Shown here: positions 24,111-35,559 of the stretch, piece by piece
Layout of the letters: each line of letters starts with the position of its first letter
Numbering within the stretch: the first letter of the stretch is position 1
DNA from: Megachile rotundata
Lineage: Eukaryota; Arthropoda; Insecta; Hymenoptera; Megachilidae
Reading direction: 5' to 3'
Assembly: GCF_050947335.1 (NCBI RefSeq)
Contig: NC_134989.1
Span: 9,913,501-9,977,500 of the forward strand
DNA: 64,000 bases
Program-made: the position numbers and the translations under genes
Notes under the pieces: model-generated
Told to the model about the DNA's origin: nothing
Database searches by the model: none
The model's input: only the letters and a program-made list of their open reading frames with translations

Positions 24111-24839
24111 AGTACCACAAGGATTAACCCGACGATAACTAGAAAACCATTCCCATGTGCACAAGACCCATAAGCATAATCCTGTGTTCGCGAGACACAT
24201 AACCCGGGAATTCGTCGGCAAGGAATTCGGTTCGATGGAATCGAACGTCTGGTCCGTTTCCGATCGAGACACACGAAGGTCTACGGATGGGCTCAGACAA
24301 CCATCCGTTCGTCGGCATCTCATACCATCAGCATCCCAGCCAAGCCATTTCCCATTCCTCGGGAACGGTGCTGTACATTTCCCAGACGTGCCCCTAGCCG
24401 GCAGTCAAATGCCAATACGGCACTTATCCTTGAACCTAGGCCCACCCCCTTGCTCGTACACCCTCGTCCTCCGCCATCGGGAGCTTTTAAACCATTATGT
24501 AGGGGAATGACGCATCACGTGGCTCTGATCCCAAGGAATTCTCTCGCGTATATTCGCCGGTGTGTCTTCGCTAGCACTTGGACAGTATTTATGGAGATGG
24601 ATGTGCCGCGATGGGAGCTGCTGAACGTTTACATTGGGTCTACCTGTCGATTCGTTCGATTCGGCGGGATCGATTTATGCAACGCCAATGAAATTAATTT
24701 TGCCTGATTCTTATCTGTCGTGGACTGCTAGTGTACGGATGCGTGTTAATTTGTTTTCTGTCGAGTTTAGTGAGGAGGGAATTTACGACTGGATGTGGAG
24801 TAGGGGGGTAAGGATAGCATGTGAGGAACTGGATATTGG
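24111..24839. other. Unique CpG-rich block
   Basis: A 117-codon plus frame at 24157-24510 overlaps minus frames at 24080-24323 and a plus frame at 24450-24707. The peptide (His/Pro/Ser-rich C-terminal half) matches no family I know and the frame overlaps are typical of low-stop DNA. Not called as a gene. Confidence 0.35.
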
Positions 24840-25010
24840 GATATAGGGATTCTGTATGGATATTTGGGCTATGTAGATATTTGGGATATAGATATATTTA
24901 TGTATGGGATACAGAGATAGATATGTGTTTGAGATTTGGTGTATGTAGATTTGGAATATTGTGATCTTGGCAGTTAGAGATCTACAGAATTCTAAAATAT
25001 AGAGATATGC
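24840..25010 (+). repeat. Short degenerate G-rich repeat (GGGATATAG words)
   Basis: GGGATATAGGGATTCTG, GATATTTGGG and GGGATACAGAGATAG words. Decayed G-rich member of the 8-bp register family. Confidence 0.6.
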
Positions 25011-25844
25011 AGATTAAGGGAACTAGTTATTTCGGAATAGCAAGTATCTAGCTATTCAAAATTCTGAAAACACAAAAATTCAGGGATATCAAAATACAAA
25101 AGTGTACAAACCTACTGTTACAAATATCCTACCGTAACATATGCACATATTTACCATTTTATTTAAAAAAAAAGTTTTATCTTTACACTGCGTTATCTCT
25201 GAAATATTTTATCGTGATTTTACCAAGAAACTTCGAACACTGTACGAACAAATAACCACGCATAAATTTCTATCACAATGGAGGCATCAATCTTAGCGTA
25301 AACTGTCGAAACATAAACCGTCAGCAACGAAGATAAATGACAAATATCCGATAGGTAGTTTTTGAAGATTCATTGGTTCCATTCCACCCTACAACGGATT
25401 CGGAAAACTATCAGGAATATAATGGGATGCAAATGTGGTATTACGATGCGAGACGGTTATATCGACAGTGAAACGAAATTGATCCGTTTTAAAACGGACG
25501 CATTCGGCTCTGTGCAAAACTCATCAATTCGCTGCAAAGATGAAATCGAAAAACTCCAGAATCCCGCGAATACTTTTACCCGGCCGTGCGATCGATATGC
25601 ATGCAAATGTTTCAATCTATGCAGACGGACGGAATAATTCGTCGAAACTTTTTTCAATTTCTTTCGGAAACGCGCTACATTTTTAATGCATCGCGTTTCT
25701 CCAAATTGTATTCGTTTACCAAAGCATTCGTTTTTTTCGTACGGTTTTACAATCGTGGATTTTGTTGAAATTCGAAATTTTAGGGTTTTTAGGTTTTTAT
25801 TCAAGTTTGCAGTTTGAAGGCATTTTTATTATTTTTGTTATATT
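25011..25844. other. Unique block
   Basis: AT-rich with a CpG-containing part at 25360-25720. Frames at 25362-25637 (+) and 25457-25804 (-) overlap and have no recognisable content. Confidence 0.35.
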
Positions 25845-26640
25845 TGATCTAGGGATTTTGGGATTTAAAGATTTTGGGATATAGGGATTTGGGGAATTTA
25901 GGAATTCGGGAATCTAGGGATTGGGGGATCTAGGAATTGTTGGGTCTTAGGGATTTTGGGATTTAGGGATTTTGGGATCTAGGGATTCGGGGATTTTGGG
26001 ATTTGGGGATTTGGGGATCTAGGGACTTGGGGAGCCACGGATTTGGGGATTTGAGGATTTAGGGATTTGAGGATTTAGAGATCTAGGCATCTAGGAATTT
26101 TGGGATCTAGGGATCTGGGGATTTAGAGATCTAGGCATCTAAGGATTTTGGTATCTAGGGATTTGGGGATCTAGGGATTTTGGAATTTAGAGATTTTGGG
26201 TTCTAGGGATTTGGGGAATTTAGGCATTTGGGAATCTAGGGATTGAGGGATTTAGGAATTGTTGGGTCCTAGGGATTTTGAAATCTAGGGATTTTGGGAA
26301 TCTAGGGATTGGAGGATCTAGGGATTGTTGGGATCCAGGGATTTGGGAATCTAGGGATTTTGGAATCTAGTGATTTAGGGATCTAGGCATTCTGGGATCT
26401 AGGGGTTATGGGATCTAGGAGTTTTGGTACCTAGGGATTTTTGTTATCTACGGTTTGTGGGGTCTAGGGATTTCGGGATCTAGGGAGTTTTGAATCTGGA
26501 GATCTGGGGATCTGAAAGTGTCTAAAATTTGGGGTTTGGGAATTTTAAGAATTTATGGAATTCAAAGATTTGAAAGTTGTTTAATTTTAGATTTTGGAGA
26601 ATTTAAGAGTTTGAAATTTTGAAGATCTATATTCTTGAAA
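25845..26640 (+). repeat. G-rich minisatellite (CTAGGGATTTTGGGAT, 16-bp register)
   Basis: Tandem GGGATCTAGGGATTTTGGGAT-like units of 16 bp and 8-bp half units. It shares the variant TAGAGATCTAGGCATCTAGG with 29955-30860, so the two arrays are the same subfamily in the same orientation. 26500-26640 is a decayed edge. Confidence 0.93.
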
Positions 26641-27574
26641 TATTACAGGAAATTTAGTAATCTTAGATTTTTCATATTTTGCACGTTTTCACTCAATCCA
26701 GTTTCATTACCTCCCAATTAATAACAAACTAAAATAAAAAATATTTAATTGCTCACTCTCTGAATTAATGAATAATTAACAACCTTTTAAATCGATAAAT
26801 AATTATGAACCTTCTAACGAACAACTACCTGAACTAATTAATAATTCTCCTCCAATTACGTCACCAACCTTCATTTAAAATCGAGCAGTATATTTTAAGA
26901 AAAACACGGCGATCCAACAATAGTTTCATTCGGTAAAAGATTCGTGTTGAATCTTTAACAGCACTAAAAGTAGGAATCGTGCAGTATACTCGGGGGCTAA
27001 TGAAAAAGCAAACGAGTGGTTGACACGATTAATTAGTATAAAAGCTCGCGTTCGGACGTCGAGCATTGGTTAATGTTTTTTGAGCATGAGTTAAGGGTGA
27101 TTGAAAAGAGGGTGTTCCCGTGCAACTTTGTTTTACCCGCAACCCAACAATTTCTAGGGTGCGGTCCAAGTCAACAAAGCGACGCCCAGGTGAAAACCGG
27201 TTCCCTACGGAGGGATATTAATTTCCCCGTCGATAAATCAATCGCACGGTGTCGTTCTCGTTAGCTTGTAAATTGTACGTATAGGTAACGGGCATCGCGC
27301 AAAAATAATGACGTGGTGATTGGAATTGCACGTTGGCCGCTTTAATTTCACGTTCGTTAACCGTTCATTCTGTTCCTCATTACGTTTACGTATATTTTTT
27401 CATCGTACGTTCTTCCGATGCAATTACATTTCCCTTTTTTTTATGCACGACAAACGACGAAATACGTGGATATTGCAATTATTGTTCTGATAATTGAAGT
27501 CATTTCTTGCGGTACAATTTAATGGATTATCGTGCGCAATTTATTCTGACACCGTTTGTGGACAGTTGGGGATG
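26641..27574. other. Unique block with a TATA-like word
   Basis: AT-rich to 26880, then CpG-containing. TATAAAAGC at 27037-27045 is a canonical TATA-type word. An ATG-initiated 63-codon frame begins 28 bases after it (27073-27264), but that spacing leaves almost no 5' UTR and the peptide is unknown to me. No gene is called. Confidence 0.3.
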
Positions 27575-28345
27575 TGGGAGTATGTGAATGTATATGAAAC
27601 ACATGTGTGTTTACATATGTCATATGTAAATGTATATGAAACATGTGTATGTATATGTGTACGTGTGATATGTGATGTACATATGTATATATGATATGTA
27701 TCACATGTGTATACGTATATGTGAAGAGTAACACATGTGTATATGAATATGTGATGTATGTCACATGTGTATATGTGATATGTAACACATGTGTATAGGT
27801 GTATGTGATGTGTAACACATGTGTATATGTATAATATGTGATGTGTAACACATGTGTATATGTGATGTGTATCACATGTGTATACGTGTATATGTGTATC
27901 ACATGTGTATCACATGTGTATACGTGTATATGATGTGTATCACATGTGTATACATGTGTATACGTGTATATGATGTGTATACGTATATGTGACGTGTAAC
28001 ACATGTGTATATGTATAATATGTGATGTCTAACACATGCGTATATGTATAATAGATGTGTAACACATGTGTATATGTGATGTGTAACACATGTGTATATG
28101 TGATGTGTATCACATGTGTGTACGTGTATATGATGTGTATCACATGTGTATACATGTATATGATGTGTATCACATGTGTATACGTATATGTGACGTGTAA
28201 CTCATGTGTATATGTATAATATGTGATGTTTAACACATGCGTATATGTATAATATGTGATGTGTAACACATGTGTATATGTGATGTGTAACACATGTGTA
28301 TATGTGATGAGTATCACATGTGTGTACGTAGTGATATAGGTATGT
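27575..28345 (+). repeat. CACATGTG palindrome array (22-30-bp units, more than 20 copies)
   Basis: The 8-bp palindrome CACATGTG, usually in WCACATGTGTATA, recurs every 22-35 bases, separated by TATRYGTGATGTGTA spacers. A block at about 28007-28105 is repeated at about 28197-28310. The minus frames at 27519-28004 and 27940-28377 (161 and 145 codons, rich in T, H, Y and I) come from the array. CACATG/CATGTG are E-box half forms. Confidence 0.95.
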
Positions 28346-29954
28346 AGGGCTACAGGTGTATAAAAGTAAAGAAACATGTAAAGCTACAGGGATTCAAATG
28401 AATGGAAACATGCAGAATAAACGATACAGGGATCTAGAGATTACTATATACAATAAAATACAATAAAATAGAAATCTCGTCCCTTTAATACATCCCCCTA
28501 GACCCATTCCGTTTGAACTCATTACAATCGACCACCCTGATGAATTTCCCTATCCCATGCATGACACGTTCCGATCGTGCACGAAGCGTAATGGTGGCAC
28601 TTTCGAGAACGAAAAAAGAAAAGGAACGTTTCTCACCACCGAAGGTATATTAATTTCCAGCACGGTCATTATTTTCTGAAAATCAATCGCAGCTACCTCC
28701 CTATGATCCCCTTAATTGCCGCACCATGCTCAATTCTTTTTTACCCCCTATTCGTTTTATTGCCATTTTTCTTCCAATTGCTTCTCGCACAATAGTCCCG
28801 ATGAAAACGGTCGACAGTCGGACTCCAGCGATCCAGCAATTTCACGTTTCTCCGTCGGTCTCTCGTAGAAATCCAGCACACGTATCGGTCGCGTATCCAA
28901 CCGGAATAATCGAACAAACGATTTCGTTCAGACGAGATCGCCATGAAGGTACCCCGTACGCGAAACATGATTTCGATCCGGGCAACAGTTTGTCGTTCGG
29001 TTCGGTTGCCGATCGTCTGCTTGGCTCCGGCCAAGTCTGCACCCTCTTCTCGTCGGATGATTTACCAGGGATTCTGTTTTAATCTCGATTCGAGAGGGAT
29101 TGCACGTTGAGATTGCTGGAAAATTGATGCTGGGATTAGGGGGATGAAAGTGGTGGCTCTTAAGGGTTATTCGACGATTATCTTCGCTTGATACCCGTTA
29201 TTTGGCCGCTTACGCTTCCGTAACTGTATCAATTCAATTATTAGAAGTAGCATGTTAGTCTCTTCAAAAAATACTGGAATGCGTACCAAGTACTTTGCTA
29301 CAGAACTAAACATAGACCACTTGATATACTGATTGTGAAATTACTTTCTACTCAAAAGGCGACTAGACATTTGATCTCACAATTTAAAATAAATATTTCA
29401 TTATCAAGTCTCTAATATGTGACCTGTAAGCCTTGAAACAAACAACCCTTAAAAATAAAAAAAAAAGTAAAATCTTTCATTAACTCCATCTCCAAATTGT
29501 TCAATCCATTTCTTTAAATATAATTGTAGCTACAATTCACCTGATATTTGCAACAGTGAGGATACAAAGTGTCGAATAAATGCTGCTGACGGTAGTCGAC
29601 GGAGCATGAACACACAGTTCCTTTGCTATGGTGAATCCTCGCGATAATAGCGAAGGATATGATGACCATGCGATCCGCAAGCACCGGATCCGTGATAAAT
29701 CAACTACGGTCGCGTTCATGGCTTATCACGCCATATTCATAGTGGCCCGTTCTGAGCCAGTACTTTCTGCTGGTTGGTTGTTCAATTGAATCGTGCAAGG
29801 TATAACCTAACACAGGTTTCCCATAACAATGGACAACAGCAACAGCTCTATCGCTATTGAATATTATTGGACATTATTCTCCAATTTCCGTCATGAAAAC
29901 TTAATTGTTCTTATGATAGCCGCAATTACTGTTGCATGGTTTCGGCGGCGATTT
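28346..29954. other. Unique block with a CpG-rich core
   Basis: 28500-29250 is CpG-rich. There the frames 28726-29082 (+), 28741-29034 (-) and 28842-29042 (-) lie over each other without recognisable domains. 29530-29760 is another CpG-containing stretch. No exon signals convincing enough to call. Confidence 0.35.
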
Positions 29955-30860
29955 AGGGGAAAATTGGGAAATTTACGGATTTTTGGATTTTTAGGAATTT
30001 GGATATTTTGGTATTTGGAGATTTAGGGATCTAGAAATGTAGAGATCTAGGGATTTTAGGATTTTGGGATTTGGGGATTTTGAAATTTTGGGATTTGGGG
30101 ATTTTGGAATTTTGGGATTTGGGGATTTGGGGATTTGGGGATTTGGGGATTTGGGGATTTGGGGATTTGGGGATTTGGGGATTTGGGGATCTAGGGATTC
30201 GGAGATCTAGGTATTTGGGGAGCTAGGAATTTGGGGATCTAGGGATTTTGGGATTTAGAGATATTGGAACCTGCGGATTTTGGGATCTAGGGATTTGGGA
30301 ACCTAGAGATTTAGAGATCTAGGGATTTGGGGATTTAGAGATCTAGGCATCTAGGGATTTGGGAATCTAGAGATTTAGGGATCTAGAGATTTGGGAATTT
30401 AGAGATCTAGCCATCTAGGGATTTTGGGATCTAGGGATTTGGGAACCTAGAGATTTAGAGATCTAGTGATTTGGGGATATAGAGATCTAGGCATCTAGGG
30501 ATTTAGGAATCTAGAGATTTAGGGATCTAGAGATTTGAGAATTTAGAGATCTAGCCATCTAGGGATTTTGGGATCTAGGGATTTGGTGATTTAGAGATCT
30601 AGGCATCTAGGGATTTGGGGATTTAGAGATCTAGGCATCTAGGAATTTCGGGATCTAGGGATATGGGAATCTAGGAATTTGGAAACTGGAGAATTTGTAT
30701 ATTTGAATATTTGGGAATTTGCAAATTTGCAAATTTGGGAATTTTGGGATTTGGGGATTTAGAAATTTAAGATGGTAGGAATTGAAGAACGTGCAGAATT
30801 TGGAGGTTTAGAGTTTTGGAGACTTGAGTATCTGGTGATTTGGTAATTTAGAAATTTTGG
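29955..30860 (+). repeat. G-rich minisatellite (GGGGATTT / CTAGGGATTTGGGGAT)
   Basis: 30121-30188 is a near-perfect run of GGGGATTT (about 8 units), a strong G-quadruplex motif. 30190-30700 is a 16-bp register array with the compound variant TAGAGATCTAGGCATCTAGG seen also at 25845-26640. The right edge decays to 30860. Confidence 0.93.
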
Positions 30861-31453
30861 AATTTCACCATTCAGTAACTTTACAATTTATATATTTGTG
30901 CAGTTACAGAATATGGTGATTTGAAAGTTAAAATATTTTGAAGATTTTCATATTCAGAAAACTCTAGGTTCTTGTAAATTGAAAACTCCAGAAAAACTAC
31001 TCCATGCTTTAGAAATTCAGATATTTATAAATCTCCAAATATTAAAAATTTCCAAATCATAAACTTCAAAAGTTAACCTATACCTTCTATAACCTGAACA
31101 TTAATGAATTTGTAATTCAATAGTCTGTTGCCTCAAACTCCTAAACTGTATCGCTACATCTGAGATGCACCAAAATCAAACAAAAGGAAACCCCACAAAG
31201 TTTCCACATAAGAGGACAGCTTTATTGTCACTAGAAGACCACTGACAACTCCACTTACATTCGAGAGGGTTAAAGTTCTCCGCAGCCATCATCATCCAAG
31301 AACAATTTTTCACCGCAAACGTCGCGTTTAGTCGCGTACGAGTTTCCACCGGTTGGTCATCGCTCATCTTCCCGTGAGATGCATTAAAGTGTACACGCAA
31401 ACGCACGTGCGTTTAAACCTCCAGGAGGGTTAACTCGTGGCGCATTGTCTTAC
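30861..31453. other. Unique block, AT-rich then CpG-rich
   Basis: 30861-31100 is AT-rich with AAATTTC-type words. 31180-31453 is CpG-richer. The 76-codon minus frame at 31176-31406 has no domain I know. Confidence 0.35.
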
Positions 31454-31601
31454 CTTAGCTGACCCTCGCGGGGTCATAGATCACGAGCTTCCTGGAGTAG
31501 TCCGCGATATAAATCATCGGCCGCCGTTCTGCCTTAGCGAATTTATCGTCCGCGTCCGAGGCACTTAATTTATCAGCGGACGACCGTACGCAGTGCTCGC
31601 C
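31454..31601 (-). CDS. Exon-like minus-strand window, possible beta-propeller fragment (very tentative)
   Basis: On the minus strand a 49-codon open stretch runs from just after a TAG (31602-31604) to a TAA at 31455-31457, immediately before GTAAGA (31448-31453). Its second half reads PMIYIADYSRKLVIYDPA. Y[IV]AD followed by L[IV][IV]YD resembles a blade motif of the yellow/major-royal-jelly family, but the spacing is one residue shorter and the usual glycines are missing. The in-frame TAA just before the donor-like site counts against a normal coding exon unless the real splice site differs or this is a pseudogene remnant. No good acceptor is visible. It could equally be chance. Confidence 0.15.
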
Positions 31602-33081
31602 CTAAAGGAATACCTTCGGTTTCATTCGTTCCTGTGTTCTTCGAGTAAATACTCGCGATCTGGTACATGGTTCGAGGAATGTCTTCGACGAACCACCCCT
31701 GAAGAGGTAGCTTTCGAATCGTGCTTCCGATTTTTCGTTAGCGAAAGAACGTCGATGCGGGCTGATGTATGGTGACGTTCCTTCGGAGAGACTCGGTGAG
31801 ATCGTTTCGCAAGAAACGATGCTTGATCGATGTTTCTGTACTGTGCAACAGATGGACTCTTCTTGTGGGTATTGTATATGCTGATCACCTGTTGTATTTT
31901 TTTCTCGATTTTTTATGTTTTGTTTCATGCGGGTGGATGTTACTCCACTAGGGTGAATTGTTTTGTGAACGTTCGGTGATGGAAATATTTTTTTTTGTAC
32001 TATTGTTGTTTTAAGGGTAATAGAATTTTAGTTGTAACTTTATCTTCAATTTTAGGCATTTTGCAATTTACTGATAATTTTCGTTTTCAATTTTGTATGT
32101 TCAAATGTTTTAATTTTTAAATCTGGAAACTTAGGTGGTCATATGTCTTTATACAATTTGAGAGATTCATAGATTTTCAAATCTGTTTATGTACCTAGAA
32201 AATTTGACAGTTTTATAAATTTTCCTTCCAAAGGTTCAAACTTTCATATTTGAATTTTTTCTTCATCTAAAAGAAGTACATAATATAATTTTACCTCTTT
32301 GGTACATAGTATAATTTTGTTACCTTTGATACATAATTTTGTACCTCTTCGGTACATGATTTGTACCTTTGCACAAGATTCCGCAATACATTAGATTTAG
32401 ACGAAAAAGATTTGTGGAATACCTATAGATATTTTACGACTGGAGATTGATGGTTAGCCAGGTTTTCGGCTAATGCCATCTTTCTTGAACTGACCCAGCC
32501 GAAGATAGGGCAGCCGGTTCTCCAAAACGTCCGGAAGAAGATGGATATTCGTAATTTCCTTAGCTACAGAGAGCCATACCATTGCAGATCGTAGCTTCTT
32601 TCCTATTCTTTTTCGCTCAATTTTCCTCCGACATACGCTGCTCGAGTGCGACGAACAAAAACAAGAGAAACGATAGATTGATTCCCCGTTTGACAGGCGA
32701 TTACAGGTGAAATTCTCGATCGCAGATTTTGCAAAAGGATTCTTACAATACTCTTACGTTTTCTGTAAAATATTATTTTGGTTTCTTGGAATATATTTCA
32801 AATATATATTTTTATGCTGTTCATTTTTGTATAGCTCTTTTTGTGTCGATGATGAACAGGTAAAATTCAATCAACGATATGCGACAAGATCTAGATTTTA
32901 TTGTAGATTTGATACTTTTCAATTTTGAACCACGTGTCTTGTTATTTTTTTAGTTATACAGAATGAAATTAGTTAAAGATGTACAAAATAACTAGTACTT
33001 TGTTCAACGAGAAGTTTTATTTAATTATGAAGCTTGTATAGGTAAATGCATGTATAAATCATTTTAAAATTAGGTGCAGAT
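31602..33081. other. Unique block with a short GGTACAT repeat
   Basis: 31600-31960 is CpG-rich with overlapping frames on both strands. 32273-32368 has four imperfect 25-30-bp copies of GGTACATARTATAATTTTRT ending in TACCT. 32420-32720 is CpG-containing. Nothing recognisable as a gene. Confidence 0.4.
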
Positions 33082-33232
33082 CATTCAGCGCATGCGCAGA
33101 TAGCTGCGCGCATGCATAGATTGTTGTGCGCATGCGCAGATAACTGAGCGTATGCATAGATTATTGCGCGCATGCGCAGATAGTTGAATGTATGCACCGA
33201 TTGCTGAGCGCATGCGTAGTTCATATGCGCGA
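33082..33232 (+). repeat. 20-bp repeat of GCGCATGCGC palindromes, 7 units
   Basis: Cores start at 33088, 33108, 33128, 33148, 33168, 33188 and 33208, exactly 20 bp apart. Alternate units (33088, 33128, 33168) hold the perfect palindrome GCGCATGCGC; the others hold GCGCATGCAT-like variants, so the real unit is 40 bp. TGCGCATGCGCA at 33127-33138 is the textbook NRF-1/Erect-wing (EWG) consensus. The array stands out from very AT-rich flanks. Confidence 0.92.
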
Positions 33233-34079
33233 AATGCATACACATTAAACTTTAAACAACTTCATAAAAATGTAATACTCTAAAGTTTGATGTTAATTCT
33301 CCCGTTAAAACTGTCATAATTGTGTAAAATATTAAAAGAAGTATAGTAAATATACATAAAACTCAATTATTCTCTTACATAGAGTGATAAAAAATAGCTG
33401 TCTATCAGTAGAAAATTTCTGTGAAATTTTTAATTAAATCCAATGGGACTATGAACCTATGTAAAGTTTCATTGTACCGTAACATGATTCATTTATGATC
33501 GGTACGTGACTTGTACCAACAGGAGTAAATAATCATTTCACAAAAATCAAAGCTTCACATCACGGTTCATCCATTTCCATTCACCGACGCGTCTCTAAAA
33601 TCACCAAAAGCGTAATTCCCTAATTGCCCCGAGCATCGCGTTCAATGGCGGCTTCGTTTTACATCGCAGTGTAACCATCGTCGAGTTAACCATGATTTCG
33701 AACTCGCCATGTTTGATATCCCATCGATTCCGCGAAATGCAGACGCATCCCGCTTTAACGATGCTGTCAATAGAGTATCCAGTCGCGTTTCTTGCTTGAC
33801 GAATCGTGCATCGCGTTCCGTTTGATTACAGATCACGTTAACGAGTAATTACAAGTAATTAACTAGCTCCGAGCTACTTAACCAAACGTTATACGTCGCT
33901 GAACTGGCGATATGGACCGTCTGCGCTTTGATACACGAAATTATCTTGATGCGCCACGAAATCTCTGCCTTCGCTCTTTCTCGGGACTCGTGAAACTTGG
34001 GCTTGGATAATCTTGTCAGATTTCTGTTGAATTCGGTTTCTCTTTCGCCCTCCATTTGCTAATTAATTTTCCTTTTCAG
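33233..34079. other. Unique block
   Basis: AT-rich to 33540, then CpG-containing 33560-34060 with TAATTAC, TTAATTAAC and AACGTTATACGTCG words. Minus frames at 33642-33836 and 33849-34055 have no recognisable domain. Candidate regulatory DNA. Confidence 0.35.
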
Positions 34080-34161
34080 CGGCGAGAAGTTCGCCGGTGA
34101 CGACAGATTGTCTTATTTGCTGGATCTTTTATCTGATTTGGGGTTCTTGCTGTTTTCTCAG
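34080..34161 (+). CDS. Exon-like window, plus strand (very tentative)
   Basis: TTTTCCTTTTCAG ends at 34079 and is a good acceptor by sequence. The following 82 bases are open in two frames and end at TTTTCTCAG|GTGAAAG, a weak donor. One frame reads GEKFAGDDRLSYLLDLLSDL before further hydrophobic residues. No family recognised. Isolated acceptors of this quality occur by chance in pyrimidine-rich DNA, so this is only a lead. Confidence 0.13.
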
Positions 34162-35559
34162 GTGAAAGATGCTGTTTCGTTAAGTAGGATTTTTAATTAG
34201 TTTTTGCTGGGTCTGATATTTAATTTATTTGTAGTATTAATAGATAGGTGTATGAATTATTTTAGGGTTTATATTTCTACATTAGCAAATTTTTGAGTCA
34301 ACTATAAAATTTGTGAAAAGTACAGGAATATAAGTGAATTATACGAACGGTATCATTTTAAGTGCACTACATTAGTTGCACGAACACCATTTGAAGCAGC
34401 GCCGTTTGTCTCTATTCGTTCTTCAAGCTATTTTGATTCTACATCGGCGAACTCCTCGAAAGCCACTCGTCACTCGATTGCGAGTGCTCTTGGTTCGAGA
34501 GGATTTTAATTAAATGCTCGGGCTGCCTCCTCAAAGATCCCATTAGGCTCAATTCGTCCCTATTCATGCACGACGAGCGCTCGGGGATTTCACGATCGAA
34601 ACATTTGTTTTAGTGGAAGGAAAGAGCGAATTTTGGCGTCGAATTTCCATCATGGTTGCTCGATTAATCAAGACGTTTAAAGAGAACGAATTCTTTAGAC
34701 CATGTCGGAGCTTTTACTCGTTTATACCACTTCGGGTCACTGCGCTTCTTCTTGCAATATTTTTCCAGTTAAACGTAGATGTATCATCGAATTTTGCATC
34801 GAAAATGTAATTTCTTCAAGTAACTCTTTAAGTGATGAATTTTCTTTTCAAATTATTTTCATTCAAATTACACAAAATTTTTATGGGGTTGAAATTTTTG
34901 TGAAATTATTATTGAATACACGTATTGAGTTATGTTTTTAAAAGTGAACAAATGTAGATTTTTAACATTTTAATTTTCTATCCATTTTTTGTCTAATTAA
35001 TAAACAATTTGAAAAAACATAAACTATTAGGTGCAAATTTTACTTATCTCGCAATTTTTTACCTATGGTTACAGTAAAGGTAATTTATTATGGTGGAAAT
35101 ATGTTAGTATTTCGTCCAATAAAATCGCAATTTGCGGATACATTCTGCATCGAATGAATCCGACCAATTATAAAATCAGGCTTGATTTATATTTTATTAG
35201 CGGCGGATTATTCCACGGAGAAATATGCTCATTAATCGCGTTGCGTTACATCCTAAATAATCCTCCGTATGTTGTTACATGACGCTTGAACACCGCATCC
35301 AGTGCTAATTTGCATCGGGTTGGAGTTACACTCGAGGTACTTGAGTTGTAACATTATATGCGTGTAATACATCGTGATGAACGCGCGCCATCGCGATTTC
35401 GATCTTCTCGGCAAAGCCTAAGATGCAGCCTAAGACGTCGCGTTTACGCAACTAGGTTTGAGCAACGTTTTACAAATATTTAAAAACAGAATGATACATA
35501 TTATATATTATCTTATATTAGAAGAATGCATATTACAGCCTTACACCACATACCAGATT
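34162..35559. other. Unique block
   Basis: CpG-containing at 34380-34620 and 35200-35460, AT-rich elsewhere. Short overlapping frames (34613-34810, 34702-34941, 35031-35282) show no recognisable protein content. Confidence 0.35.

Noticed and set aside
24157..24510. 117-codon gene (+)
   Set aside because: Overlapped by open frames on the other strand and in another plus frame; no domain, no splice signals.
27519..28377. Thr/His/Tyr-rich proteins of 161 and 145 codons (-)
   Set aside because: Frames of the CACATGTG array.
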